NCBI GenBank assembly: GCA_945643635.1
Contig: CALZFC010000093.1
Location: 477,001 to 541,000 of the forward strand
Direction of reading: 5' to 3'
DNA length: 64,000 bases
Source: Allodiplogaster sudhausi
Lineage: Eukaryota > Nematoda > Chromadorea > Rhabditida > Diplogasteridae
Positions 52,842 through 63,749 of the stretch are shown piece after piece. The notes beneath the pieces are model-generated. The model had not been told where the DNA came from. It ran no database searches and was given only the letters and a program-made list of their open reading frames with translations. Position numbers and translations under genes: made by a program. Every line of letters begins with the position of its first letter. Within the stretch, counting starts at the first letter, position 1.

Positions 52842-53195
52842 AGGTCAATCAAACTGGTTCTCAATTATCAGTTGGCCAGGCGCTGACCACTCTTCTGCTG
52901 TACAATTACACTAATTGTTAGGCGATGGCAGAATACCAACGCAGACAATAAACATTCGCACCCAAGTGAATATTGTTCATATGCAATTTCATAATGCTTA
53001 CGTCAGAACTTTGTTTTTTTCTTCACTTTCTTCTTTTCCACCTTTATATTATCTTTTTATTCTAACAAAAAAATTGAAACATATTCCTGACCTCCTCTCT
53101 AGTTCTGCTTCTTTGACTTCCTGGAGAGCTTCTCTGCTCGGCACGGCGAGCTCTTCGTTCTCGGCGAGCACGGCGGCGAGCGCTTCGACCGTCAT
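48924..53195 (-). CDS. Sorbitol dehydrogenase-type enzyme, paralogue 3 (left arm)
   Basis: Eleven exons mirror those of paralogue 4 at 58633-61939. The ATG at 53195 directly follows a TTCTTCAG acceptor-like sequence. Exon 1 encodes a charged N-terminal extension of 34 codons ([20 protein letters not shown]) absent from paralogues 1 and 2. Exon 2 begins the catalytic domain ([20 protein letters not shown]). The key motifs match paralogue 4: the first Zn Cys in [21 protein letters not shown] with [20 protein letters not shown], the Rossmann [16 protein letters not shown] and DIN. The C-terminus is [12 protein letters not shown], stop at 48924. Introns are GA/CT-rich; intron 2 has a 107-bp tandem duplication. 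Predicted activity is NAD-dependent polyol oxidation. Apparently intact. Confidence 0.82.
51061..51274. repeat. 107-bp exact tandem duplication in intron 2 of paralogue 3
   Basis: The unit starting TAGACGTTAATATTTCCTTC and ending AAATGGACTGTAAT occurs at 51061 and 51168. The opposite arm has only a single related segment (TTACAGTCCATTTGAGAGAA near 59724). The duplication postdates the inversion event. Confidence 0.85.
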
Positions 53196-55020
53196 TCTCT
53201 GAAGAAGGCACACAGTTTACAGTGGCACCGAATTTAAGTACTGTAGCACCAAAAATCGTAATGTGATCGCCCGGAGGTTGCTCCAGAATGTTCGATAACA
53301 ATATGTAGAAGAAACAGAAAGTAGCAAATAGTGGTGGGGGAGGGTTGGCATGGAATTACAGTATAGGGGAGCGAGGGATGAATTTCATCAAAGAAGGTGG
53401 CTCCGACTTTGTGAGGAATAGAAATCGGAGCCATTATGGCGGAGAGAAAAGAGACTACCGATTGGTAACGGTGCGCAGCTCGAATGAATACCGTATTGTT
53501 CTTCGGCAGCTTATGTATGTGTTCTTCCAGGCATCTCATTTCGTCACATGGGACGGCGTGGAGGGGGGTGTGGTTTAAGGAAGTTGGGTGAGGTGAGAGT
53601 ATACACATCTAAAGGGAAGTTAAAGGGAAGCTGATAGGCTGAACGAGAAAGAGCAAAGAGAGAGGCATGAGAATGAGAGAGAAGCGGAAAGAGAAAGAAG
53701 AAGATGAAAGGTGGAGAGATCACATACCGATCACGGGGAAAATGCGCGACTTTCAAGGACGGCTCGAAGATGACTTCCTGCTGACCGACCACCGTACTCT
53801 CGACTATCTCATTCTCTCTTTCTTTCTCTGTCTTGCACTCTCGACTCTCTCGCTCCCTCCCTCTCTTCCAGTGTTCCTTTTGCTGTCTGGTACTCTCTGA
53901 TCTTTCTCTAACTCTCTCACCCCTTCAAGTCAGCTGAACCTCGCACCCGATACTCAGCGAGTCAGCAGGCCGACGATACTCAGTGCATAGCAGCCTGCTG
54001 CTACTATCAAATCGACCTTCGTCGAAGTATCATTCTCGCCCCTCGAACCTTTCCTCCTTTCCACTTGCAGTGTTCATGGCGAAAAGGAATAAAAACAAAA
54101 GCAAAACTCTTTGCCGAATAACACGGTTTTGCAAGCGTTGGAGGCAGATATGCACAACGAAATCTGAAGGACATTAGAATGGAATGCGAGGAAGCGATAT
54201 GCATTTCTTGGCACTGTGTTCACAACATGAATCTTGTTTTCCCACCTGATAATGCTGATAACTAATACTTTCAAAGTATATTGCTGGAATTTCCCTGTCA
54301 TTCATTGGCTATGTTCAGAAACAAAGAAGTAAGAGAAGAAGAAATCTTTACTTTAAAAATCATACATAATTCATTCTGAATGTAGAATCATGACGTAATT
54401 CTATTCATTACGTGTTTACAAAAAAAAAGCTATCCTCTCAATTATGAACTTCCTTTTTCAGTCTCCTTGTCTCTTCCTTCATTGTGTTTTTTTTAATAAT
54501 AAAAGGAGTATTACTTTCTTTTCCCATCTCAGCCGTGTTCGACATAAGGCTGAGATGGGAAAAGAAACCAATAATTTCTAATTTAATAAAGTAATTTTAG
54601 ACTATTTTTAATGTTTAGCTTTTGAACAACAATATAATACCAGAGATCATAGTTTATCGTTCAGTGATTACGTAATGAGAACAGAAGGCTAGATTATTCG
54701 ATGGTACATATTTCTTGGTGTTAGTGAATGGTTGTGAGCGGTTGAATGGATGATTTTGAGAGAAAGTTGATTGTGATAGGAGACATCACACGAAACCGGC
54801 TGTTAGTGGGAAGAGCCGACATCTAATGGAGAAGAGGGATAAGAGAGCGTGAGTTAGTGAGAGATGAAAAGAATTGAGAAAGAGAGAGAAGAGAAGAAGT
54901 TCATGTACGTGGCCTAAGAGAGAGAGAGCACCGGAGAGCCCACACGTGGGAGCATGGTTGGAAAGGAGGGCAGGTCACACTAATTAGCAAGAACAGTTTG
55001 CCTTCTCGAACCAATCTCAT
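53196..55020. other. Upstream region of paralogue 3
   Basis: No exon was supported. It contains poly-purine/pyrimidine stretches and blocks mirrored in the right arm, for example GCGCGACTTTCAAGGACGGC with CTCGAAGATGACTTCCTGCT near 53744, mirrored at 58080-58140. GTTTTGCAAGCGTTGGAG near 54126 is mirrored near 57660. Confidence 0.5.
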
Positions 55021-56844
55021 TGAATGAATCACGGCACCGCTAGCAAACTTATTGGAATCTTTCGGAATTGCTCAATTAGAATTCAAATAAGGTGAGAGTC
55101 TGAAAATTAGAGAGAGAGAGAAGGAATGTGAAAAGGCGTAGCTTTAATTTCAACAAGCCAATATGCTGCGATTGCTCTAATTTTATTGCGAATACCATTA
55201 TGATAAAAAAAATTCGACTACTATGCTATCAATTCAAAATGAAAGAGTTTCAAAAAAGCTCAGATTTATAAACTTTTTATATGTCTGACAATGAGCGTTC
55301 GAACGTCGTTATCGACTATATTATATTTAATTAAAATTATATAGACCCTTATCGCAACGCTGCCGCGTCGAACAATATAAAATTTAACGAATGTAATTTG
55401 ATTATGAAAATAGATAAAATACTATGAAGAGACAAATTGACATGATTTTCATTGTATGTAAAAGGTATCTGCACTTCTTTGTCAGCTCCGGCAGTCGCAG
55501 TTCCTTCAATAAGACATTCATTGAGAGGTGTTCGTTTCCTTTCTCCTCTTTCAAAGTCCATTGCTGCTCTAATTCTCCCATCTCACTTGTTCTTCAAGAG
55601 TTCACTCCTAGTTCTTCAATTGTCCTTTTCTGTAGAATGCATGACATCTCTGTTCTCTCATTCCTTCTTTCCCGTCTCCATCTTTCCCACTCATTCTCTT
55701 TCATTTCTAATTGATCCGTTCCCAACACTCTACAGATTACAATAGAAAGATTCATTTTTGCGACCCGTGCAGTGATACTTGCGATAGTTAGAGATGGCAA
55801 CTCAGCCATCCCTTCCCACATCCTCCCACGTGGGTACTCCGGTGCCCTCTCTTGGCCATGTGCGTGAACTTGTTCTCTTTCTCTCGCTCTCTTCTCCCTC
55901 TTTCTCAAACGTTTCTCTCTCACAAACTCATGTTTTTTTCTCCATTAGAATCGCTTTCTCCATTAGAAGTCGCTCTTCCAACTAACAGCCAGTTAGCATT
56001 TAATCTCCTTTCACAGTCAACGTTCTTTCAAAATCATACGCTCACAACCATTCACTAACTAACACCAAATCATACCGTCAAGACTCTAGCCTTCAGTTCT
56101 CGTTACGTAATCGCCAAACGTTATACTATGAACACTGACAGCATACTGTTGTTCAAGATAACTCAATAAAACATATGCTGCACTTTCTGAATACTACACA
56201 CATATTACATCACTAATTATTTACATATATTAGCAATGACAATTTTTATCTCACGATAGCCCTATGTCTTTAGTCGTACACGGTTTATACAAATTTGGCT
56301 GTCAGTCAAAATATGCCAAAAATTTCCGTTTTGATTAACACAGTACAGCATTATCAAAATCCAATCATATAGGCCAATAGGAGTAGTAAAGCAAAGCTAT
56401 TATAGAGCATTAGCTCTCGTCCGTTTATTAAAGTTTAGTTCGACAAAAAAGGACAACGGAACTAGGCGTGACCTCTTGAAGAGCAAATGAGAAAAGATGA
56501 TTCGAGCAGCAGTGGACGTTGAAAGAGGAGAAGGGAAATTTTGAATGCCTTACTGAGGGAGCTGCACAAGGCAAAGAAGTACTAACATCTATACATCCTA
56601 TAAAAATACTTTAAAGCATTTACAGTTCTACATATGTAACTATAAATGCTTTAAAGTATTTTTCTAGGATGTATGATGAAGCGCAATGCGACATGGGTCT
56701 GAATAATTTAAATTAAATATGACGTAGTCGGTAAGACATATGAATAGTTTATAAATCTAAGATTTTGAAACTCTTTCTCTTTGTATTGATTGCAGGATCA
56801 TCGAAATTTTTTCACAACGGAATTAGATTAAGCAAATTCATTAA
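55021..56844. other. Central spacer of the inverted duplication
   Basis: The single-copy part (55021-55785) has frames of about 95 codons without splice or family support. At 55790-56130 lies an extra copy of the segment also found at 56890-57230 (CCTCCCACGTGGG, CTCTTCCAACTAACAGCCAG, CTCGTTACGTA). An inverted pair around TTTAAAGCATTTA / TAAATGCTTTAAAG lies at 56610-56670. Confidence 0.5.
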
Positions 56845-57914
56845 CTTGCAATAAGATAAGGTCGAGAAGGCAAACTGTTGCTGATAATTAGCGTGACCCG
56901 AGCTCCATTCCACCATCCTCCCACGTGGGCCCTCCCGTGCCCACTTTCAACCACGTGCGTAAACTTGTTCTTTTCTCTCTTTCTCAGTTCTATTTTCCCT
57001 CTCTCTCACTAAAGCACGCTCTCTTCTTCCTCTTCTCTATTAGAAGTCGGCTCTTCCAACTAACAGCCAGTTTCGTGTGATGCTCCTTTCACAATCAACT
57101 TTCTCTCAAAATCACCCGTTCAGCCGTTCGCAACCATTTACTAACAAGCATTTCATACCATTAAATAATCTAGCCTTCTGCTCTCGTTACGTATTCACTG
57201 AACGATAAACTGGCATAAGATTGTTGTTCGATACCTTCATAACACAGATGCCATAACGTTTACATATTATATATATCTTTAATCAAATTAAGATCTCACT
57301 ATGTCGAAGACGGTTCGTTTAACCAAAAGGAATTTTTAGCTAATTCGAAAACAATAGACTGAAATGAAGCAAGAGACAAGAAAATGACAAAGGAGGCCAT
57401 TCTCAACCTGGATTAGAGAAGCGGATTGCGTCATGATTCTAGATTCAATGAGAATGATAATTTTTTCTCATTCCATTTATTTAGCCAAAATAATTTTCTT
57501 CTTCTTTCACTTCTCTTGTTTCTGAAGAGAGACAATGGCGCTGTGACAATATTTATTATCAGCATTATCATGGGAAGGAAACTAGATTCCTGTAGTGTAC
57601 ATAGTGTCAAGAAACGCATATCTTTCCCCGCATTCCATTCATTTTAGTGGTGCATATCTCCAACGCATGCAAAACCGTGTTATTCGTTAAAGAGTTTAGC
57701 ATTTGTTTTTATTCGTTCGCCATGAACACTGCAAGTGGAAAGGAGGAAAGGTTCGAGGGGCGAGAATGATACTCTGGCCAAGGTAGATTTGATTGTGGCG
57801 GGTGCACTGAGTATCAGCGACCGACTGATTGGCTGAGTATCGACTGCGACGTTCAGCTGACGGGAAAGGGTGGGAGAGTTAGAAAAACAACAGAGAGTGC
57901 CAGACAGCAAAGAA

Positions 57915-58070
57915 CACTGGAAGAGAAAGAGAGAGGGATAGAGAGCGAGAGAGAAAGAGAGAGGGATAGAGAGCGAGAGAGAAAGAGACAGGGATCGAGA
58001 GCGAGAGAGAAAGAGAGAGGGATAGAGGGCGAGAGAGAAAGAGAGAGGGATAGCAAGAGAGAGGGGTCCA
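57915..58070. repeat. 28-bp GA-rich minisatellite
   Basis: Four to five copies of a unit around GAGAGCGAGAGAGAAAGAGA followed by GAGGGATA. The corresponding place in the left arm (about 53805-53870) has only a single CT-rich stretch. Confidence 0.75.
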
Positions 58071-58632
58071 GGGAGTCGAAAGAACGGTTGTCGGTCAGGA
58101 GGAAATCGTTTTCGAGCCGTCCTTGAAAAGTCGCGCATTTTCTAATGATCGGCATGTGATGTCTCATCCTTTCATCACTCTCTTTCTCTCTCCGCCTCTC
58201 TCTCTTTCATTATCATTCTCTCTCTTTTCTCTCTTTCTCTCGTTCTCTCCACTTCCCACTCTCTCTCGCCTCTCGCAAGTTCCATAAGCCACGCCCCCTC
58301 GCTGACCCATGTGACGACACGAGATGCCTGGAAGAATACATAAGCTGCCGCACAACGTTACGGCATTCATTCGAGCGGCGCCCAGCCACCATCAGCGCGG
58401 ACTTTTCTCTCCTTTATAAATTTCACCTCCGCCCTACCCCTCCACCCGAATACTGTAATTCCGTGCCAAACACCACTATGCTATCTGCCACTTTCTACCC
58501 TTCAATATATTGTTTCCCCCCTGTCCAACCACGTCTGGTCTTGAACTTTCTGGAGCAACCCTCGTGCGGTTATTTCGATTTCGTGCCTAATTTTGGTGCC
58601 ACCATAACCTAACCGTGTGACCTCTCCAGGGA

Positions 58633-61600
58633 ATGACGATCGAAGTGCTCGCCGCCGTGCTCGCCGAGAACGAAGAGCTGGCCTTGCCGAGCCGAGAAGC
58701 TCTCCAGGAAGTCAAGGAGGCAGAACTTGAGAGGAGGTCAGGAATATGATTCAGTTTTTTTTTAATAAAAAAAATAAAAAAAATAAAAATGGAATATAAT
58801 TGATATTTAATTTAATAAGATATGATTAAAAAGAGACACAGCGATATGAAGAATGCTTTGTGAAGAATGTGGGTGCGAATGTTTATTATCTACGTCCGAA
58901 GTCTGCCATTCTGAAGTGTAATATTGACCAACACGGTGATCAGCGTTCTTGTGAGGTCACGAGGGAGAACCCGTTTTTGTGACCTCTCAGAGCGAGAAGA
59001 AGGAAAGAGAGAAGGAGACCCAGTGAGTGTGTATGTAAAAACGAGAGAAAGATTCACAGCATTTTTAAAGATGTAAACTATTGTTTCTTCTTTTTTTCAG
59101 AAAGACCGATGAGAATCTGAGTGCCGTCCTCTACGGCGCGCACGACTTGCGCCTTGAACACAAAGAAGTTGCAGCGCCAGCCAAGGGCGAGGTTCTTATA
59201 AGGTAGGCCGATATAAAACTTTCATTTTTAAAGATATTATTTACAAAAAAAAATGAAATGTGAAGAGATACGTCATCAATTTCATCATCAGCTCGTTTCT
59301 GGAAAGGAGAAAAACTGATCATAGGAATATTTCACTAAAATATTCGTCGAGATTCCTCTGTCACAGTAGTCATCTGTTTCCTAGTCTTGAATTGCTGATG
59401 TAGTGCGGGTTATCTAACACATTGTAGATAGAGAGAGACAGATAGGGCAGAGAGAGAGAGAGAGACAGAGAGAGAGAAAACAAACTTGTTTTGAACATGG
59501 TCAAGTTGACCGGGTCATGCGATTGCGAATTCTGAAGTCACATTCCTCTTCCTGTCTCGGCCTCTCCTCAATTGTATGAAATTTCTCTTTCTCTCTCTCC
59601 TTCGTCGTCTTTCAATTTTGTCATATTTTCAATTTTCTCTTCCTCCAAATTCTGTTAATTTCCGCTCTCTCCCAATAATCGTTCGACCTCGTGATATCAG
59701 CACCGCGCACGCTCTCACGTTACAGTCCATTTGAGAGAAAGGGAGAAAGAAAGAGAGTTAGAGAGTGTGAGATAAGATAAGACAATCGAAATAATCAGAA
59801 ATAAATAACGATTGAAATGAAAAACTTTAGTTGCATATAAACTGAAGGATGTTGCAGTTAAAGAACAAAAACTGTTAAAGTTTCAAAATCTAAAATTTTT
59901 TAATTATTATAGGGTCCAGAGCGTCGGAATCTGCGGAAGCGACGTGCACTTCTGGCACCTTGGCGGAATCGGACCCTTCGTCCCTGATGTTCGAAGAGAT
60001 TATTTTTTTTAATATTTTGAAGATCGTAGACTCACTTTCCACCTCGACATTTACTTTTCGCGCCAAAACATTTTAAATCCCATTTTAAGGGCCCATTCGT
60101 GCTCGGCCACGAGTCCAGCGGCATCGTCGAAGCTGTTGGCGAGGGAGTCACTCATCTTCAGAAGGGCGATCGCATCGCGATGGAGCCTGGCGTGCCGTGC
60201 AGAAGCTGCGAGCAGTGTTTGGTCCGTTTTTACTGCATAAATTAAATTGCTTAAAACATGTAGATTTTTAGAAGACTAAGAGGAAAGTGAACTGAGAAAT
60301 AAAAGGAAATAAATAAATTCAAATTTTTCCAGGGCGGCACATACAACCTGTGCCCAAAGGTCGAATACCTCTCCGTTCCGCCTTACGACGGCGCTCTCCG
60401 CCGCCACATGGTGCATCCGGCGGACTTCTGCTTCAAGTAAGTTGTGAGAGAAGAATTGACGCCAGAGTTTGAAATAGATACAGCTATTGCTAGAAGAATC
60501 TATCTTTTTGCAATATATATGCATACATAAATGTATTTCTTGAAAAATAAACATTTACTGTAACTAGTAAATATATTTTCTACGACTTTCTCATATTTTT
60601 TAAGACAGGAATGAATAAGAACATCAAATTTAGATTGCCACCGAAGCTGAGCTTCGAAGACGGCGCCTTCCTCGAGCCGCTGAGCGTTGCCATTCACTCC
60701 GTGCGGCGGGCGCGCATCGATGCCGGCAAGAACGTCTTTGTCGCTGGAGCTGGTTAGAGAGAGAGAGAGGGAGAGAGAGAAAGAGAGTGAAAGAGAGAGA
60801 GACTGAGAAAGGGAGAGAGAGATAGAGAGAGCGAGGGAGGGGAGAAAGAGGTAGAGAAAAGGAACGACAAATGATGTGATAGCATCTACATACATATGTT
60901 TAGCAAAGCAATATATAGGAAGAAGTAATGTATGAAAAGACGAATGAAGAAAGCTATAGTAAACAAAAAATAGATAATTATGATTCTCAGGTCCGATCGG
61001 GCTGCTCTGCCTGCTGGCCGCGAAGGCGTTCGGAGCCGCTCGCGTCATTCTCTCCGACATCAACGAGTCACGGCTCGAACTCGCGAAGAAACTCGGCGCC
61101 GACGGAACCATCAACGTTGCGTCAGTGCTGCTCTTCTTTCCTATCTCTCTCTCTCTATCTCTCTCTCTCACTCTCTCCTTCTCATTCTCTCACTCTTTCC
61201 AATCTCTCCTGTTCAGTAAGCTCTCCCCCGAGGAGGCAGCTGCTGCGATCCGCGTCCACTTCGACGGCCGTGAGCCCGAAGCTTCGATCGAGTGCACGGG
61301 CGCCGACAGCGCCGGCGAGACGTGCATCCTTGTGAGCATTCTTATTTTCTATCATTATTCAAACATCAAAAAGGCGGGAACATTAAATTCAAATTTAAAA
61401 AAAAGGAACATCAATCAATATAATCCCAGGCCACTCGCCCTGGCGGAACGCTCGTCCTCGTTGGCCTCGGCCGCGACCGCCGCAATCTGCCCCTCCAAAC
61501 GGCCTTCCTTCGGGAGCTCGACATCCGAGGAGCGCATCGGATGGTAAACACGTAAGTGGCACACTATAATTATCTTTTACATTCTCATTTTGTCTTGCGT

Positions 61601-61939
61601 TTTACCTTTTTTTATGCAAATAAACGAACTCAAATCCGTTGGATATTAAAGAATGACTTCATAATTACAGCTACCCGACCGCGATTAGGCTTCTCGACTC
61701 CATCCGAATCGACCTGTCCGGATTGACTAGGGCGCACTACACGCTTGAGCAGGCTGTCGAGGTAGGGAAGAAATGCTAACAAAATCAATTCAAACCAGAA
61801 GCTCACTTACATTGATTAATTAATTAATTAATTAACAAAAAAATTTACTATTTATATTGATTCATTTACTCTTCAGGCATTCGAAAGGAACGTAAAGGCC
61901 GACGTCGCCAAAGTCTTTATCAAGTGCAACAATTTCTGA
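58633..61939 (+). CDS. Sorbitol dehydrogenase-type enzyme, paralogue 4 (right arm)
   Basis: Eleven exons: 58633-58736, 59101-59202, 59913-59988, 60090-60221, 60333-60436, 60634-60752, 60991-61120, 61217-61331, 61430-61551, 61671-61761 and 61877-61939. All junction phases agree and predict 385 residues, about 30 more than usual because exon 1 adds [20 protein letters not shown] and a charged tail ([10 protein letters not shown]). The ATG follows CTCTCCAGG, an acceptor-like site. Motifs: [19 protein letters not shown] (Zn Cys), [20 protein letters not shown] (Zn His/Glu), [12 protein letters not shown] with YNLCP (structural Zn), [39 protein letters not shown] with LSDIN (NAD), [14 protein letters not shown]. 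The C-terminus is [12 protein letters not shown]. Apparently functional. Predicted role: NAD-dependent polyol oxidation in the cytosol. Confidence 0.88.
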
Positions 61940-62149
61940 CGACGCCTCGAGCTCTTCCGAGAGTTAAGAAAGAAGAAAAAGAAAAAGAAAGTCTGTGCAC
62001 ACTTGAGATGTTGTAGTTCTCGATTGTACATATTCATGTATGTTTACCAAAAGTAGAAAATTCACGCATGATCTCAATGTTGCTCTACAAGAGTGTTAGA
62101 TAAAGCGTGTACAGGACATGTCAATTTGTGCACACTTCAATGACACCCA

Positions 62150-62410
62150 AAAGTTGTTCGCTCAGAAGAAGGGTACAAAACAAAGGGCACAAAGTGCCGG
62201 AATCAAGGCTGGGCCTGCCGTTGGTCACCAGTGACGGTTTCCAATCTGGCGCATTTCGATGGGGAGCGAACCCATACTCCCAGGGCAGTACTCTCAGTTG
62301 CATGCTACTTCCCCCTACACCATCCCCGTAGGGAAGCAGGGGTGATCGCCCCGGGAGGGATCGAACTCGGGATCCTTGCGTGCTAGCTCCTGGCACACAT
62401 GAGGAGGATA
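62150..62410 (-). mobile_element. tRNA-derived SINE-like sequence
   Basis: On the minus strand a GTGTGC...GCACGC stem-loop with a tRNA-like following part (GGATCCCGAGTTCGATCCC, a B-box match) is followed by GGATGGTGTAGGGGG (A-box-like). A perfect T-arm then appears: ATGGG-TTCGCTC-CCCAT. This suggests two tRNA-like units in tandem, followed by an unrelated tail (GGCACTTTGTGCCCTTTGTT). No intact tRNA cloverleaf was found, so it is called a SINE rather than a tRNA gene. Confidence 0.5.
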
Positions 62411-62940
62411 ATAATGATGTCAACGAGAGCAAAATTGTAGAAAATTTTATGAACATGCATAAAACCTTTCTTTCAAGTTTCCATTAGGTGTCTGCAGCAG
62501 ATAGACCAAATGGAGAACCGTTTCTCTGGCTCCTCGCTCCACGAACATATGTACATACATATGTAGCCCTACTTTAGCGATCTCCGCTAATTGTTGCCCA
62601 GGTAAGCCACCAAATTTGTATCTTTCATTATTAGCAGTTCTTAATGCTATTTATTTCGAGTTGCCGAAGTATTTGGTGTGTTTTCATGAAAGGTCGCTAT
62701 TATAACCTTATTTCCGAAAGTCAATTTTTTACTGGAATAAAAACATAGTATGTTAAATTTCACCTTGTTCACAAGCTTGCACTCTCCGAGATGAACACAA
62801 GTCGTGACAAACATCCAAACGTCGGCTCTTTTCTGGAGTAATCGTTGATAAGAAAGGACATAATGATATTGCTACATTGATTCCTCGAAATGTCGTTATA
62901 TGTACATATATACATACATACATATGTCGTTACAACTATT
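62411..62940. other. Intergenic, nothing firm
   Basis: It contains ACATATGTACATACATATGT-type microsatellites near 62546 and 62900. A short reading MNTSRDKHPNVGSFLE begins at ATG 62792 and could be a first exon of the gene below, but no in-phase donor was found. Confidence 0.3.
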
Positions 62941-62948
62941 TCATAAGC

Positions 62949-63336
62949 CTCATTGGCACCCGTGGCAATGCGTGATGCATTGGACGTTCGCATATCCGTC
63001 GCTGTCACACAAGAAGGAGCTAATAAGCCATTCAACTGTGCCATCATACCCCTAGGCGATATCAATGTCGAAATGGTGAGACGAGAGGTTGCGTTTACAG
63101 CAACAAGTAGCGGTATGTCTGCACAGCTTCTTTACGATAAGGTTAGTCTACATTTAACTTAAAATAAGATGTAATTATATTAATATTATTAAGTAATAGA
63201 TAGATACTATGCATTACATTTTCGAAGGGAACGCGACGCAGCTTGAGACGATATGACTGGAAGCAGTATGAGCTAGCTCTCGAAATTCACAGACAGACTG
63301 GAATCATTTCTCAAGAACATATTTTTTCATAGTTTT
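62949..63336 (+). CDS. Unrecognised gene, last two exons
   Basis: Exon at about 62949-63142, after a TTCATAAG acceptor, reads SLAPVAMRDALDVRISVAVT, QEGANKPFNCAIIPLGDINV and REVAFTATSSGMSAQLLYDK. It ends at a phase-0 GTTAGT donor. The next exon (about 63228-63332), after TTTTCGAAG, reads GTRRSLRRYDWKQYELALEI, HRQTGIISQEHIFS and a TAG stop. Codon use and phase agree. The 5' exons were not found. I do not recognise the family. Confidence 0.5.
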
Positions 63337-63607
63337 TTTTCTAAACAATTTGAGGTTCCATAACCCGTTCATCGATACTTGTTGCTGTAGGAAATTTGCA
63401 ATTACAATCATGTGCATACATAAATTGAATGAAATGGCTACGAATTTGCTAGATGTATGTATAATAAATATCGGGTTTATTGTTGTGAATAATACATTGT
63501 ATCGGTGCACAGTATTTTTTTCATTCTCGTTTTCTGGCTCTCTCCTTCTCTCCCTCTATCGTTTTCTCTCTTTCTCTCGCATGCCCTTTCTTTCTCACCC
63601 CTCATCT

Positions 63608-63749
63608 CTAAATAGCCGCCGCCTTGAGTCCGCCATCCCTTCGCCTGTTCCTCTCCTCGAAGATGGCTGCCTGCTTGAGAATACGTGAGAGCAGATCGGT
63701 CGTCGAGATGTGCTCGGCTCGTTGTGTCTCAAGGAAGCGGTCGGCGATC
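63608..63749 (-). CDS. Unrecognised gene, C-terminal exon (rest beyond the window)
   Basis: On the minus strand, after a TTTGTTTCAG acceptor, the frame reads IADRFLETQRAEHISTTDLL, SRILKQAAIFEERNRRRDGG, LKAAAI and a TAG stop at 63608-63610. It is a charged helical tail. Upstream exons must lie beyond 63750; none was found before the window end. Family not recognised. Confidence 0.55.

Larger units (their letters stand above)
48715..55020. repeat. Left arm of a large inverted duplication
   Basis: The arm is inversely homologous to 56845-62145. Outer border: TGACTTGTCCTGTACACGCT (about 48732) pairs with AGCGTGTACAGGACATGTCA at about 62104. Middle: all 11 exons and introns of a dehydrogenase gene. 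Inner part: GAGCATGGTTGG, TAATTAGC, AACAGTTTGCCTTCTCGA at about 54950-55000, pairing with TCGAGAAGGCAAACTGTTGC at 56862. Confidence 0.85.
56845..62145. repeat. Right arm of the large inverted duplication
   Basis: Inverse homologue of 48715-55020, containing dehydrogenase paralogue 4. It is shorter than the left arm because intron 1 is 0.36 kb against about 1.1 kb in the left copy and some tandem repeats are missing. Confidence 0.85.

Noticed and set aside
55424..55745. Two overlapping ORFs of about 96 codons in the palindrome centre
   Set aside because: Both frames are open only because of a pyrimidine-rich stretch; there is no duplicate in the arms and no splice support.
62330..62400. A functional tRNA gene on the minus strand
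   Set aside because: The T-arm next to the GTTCGATCCC box does not pair and no acceptor stem closes; it fits a SINE-derived sequence better.
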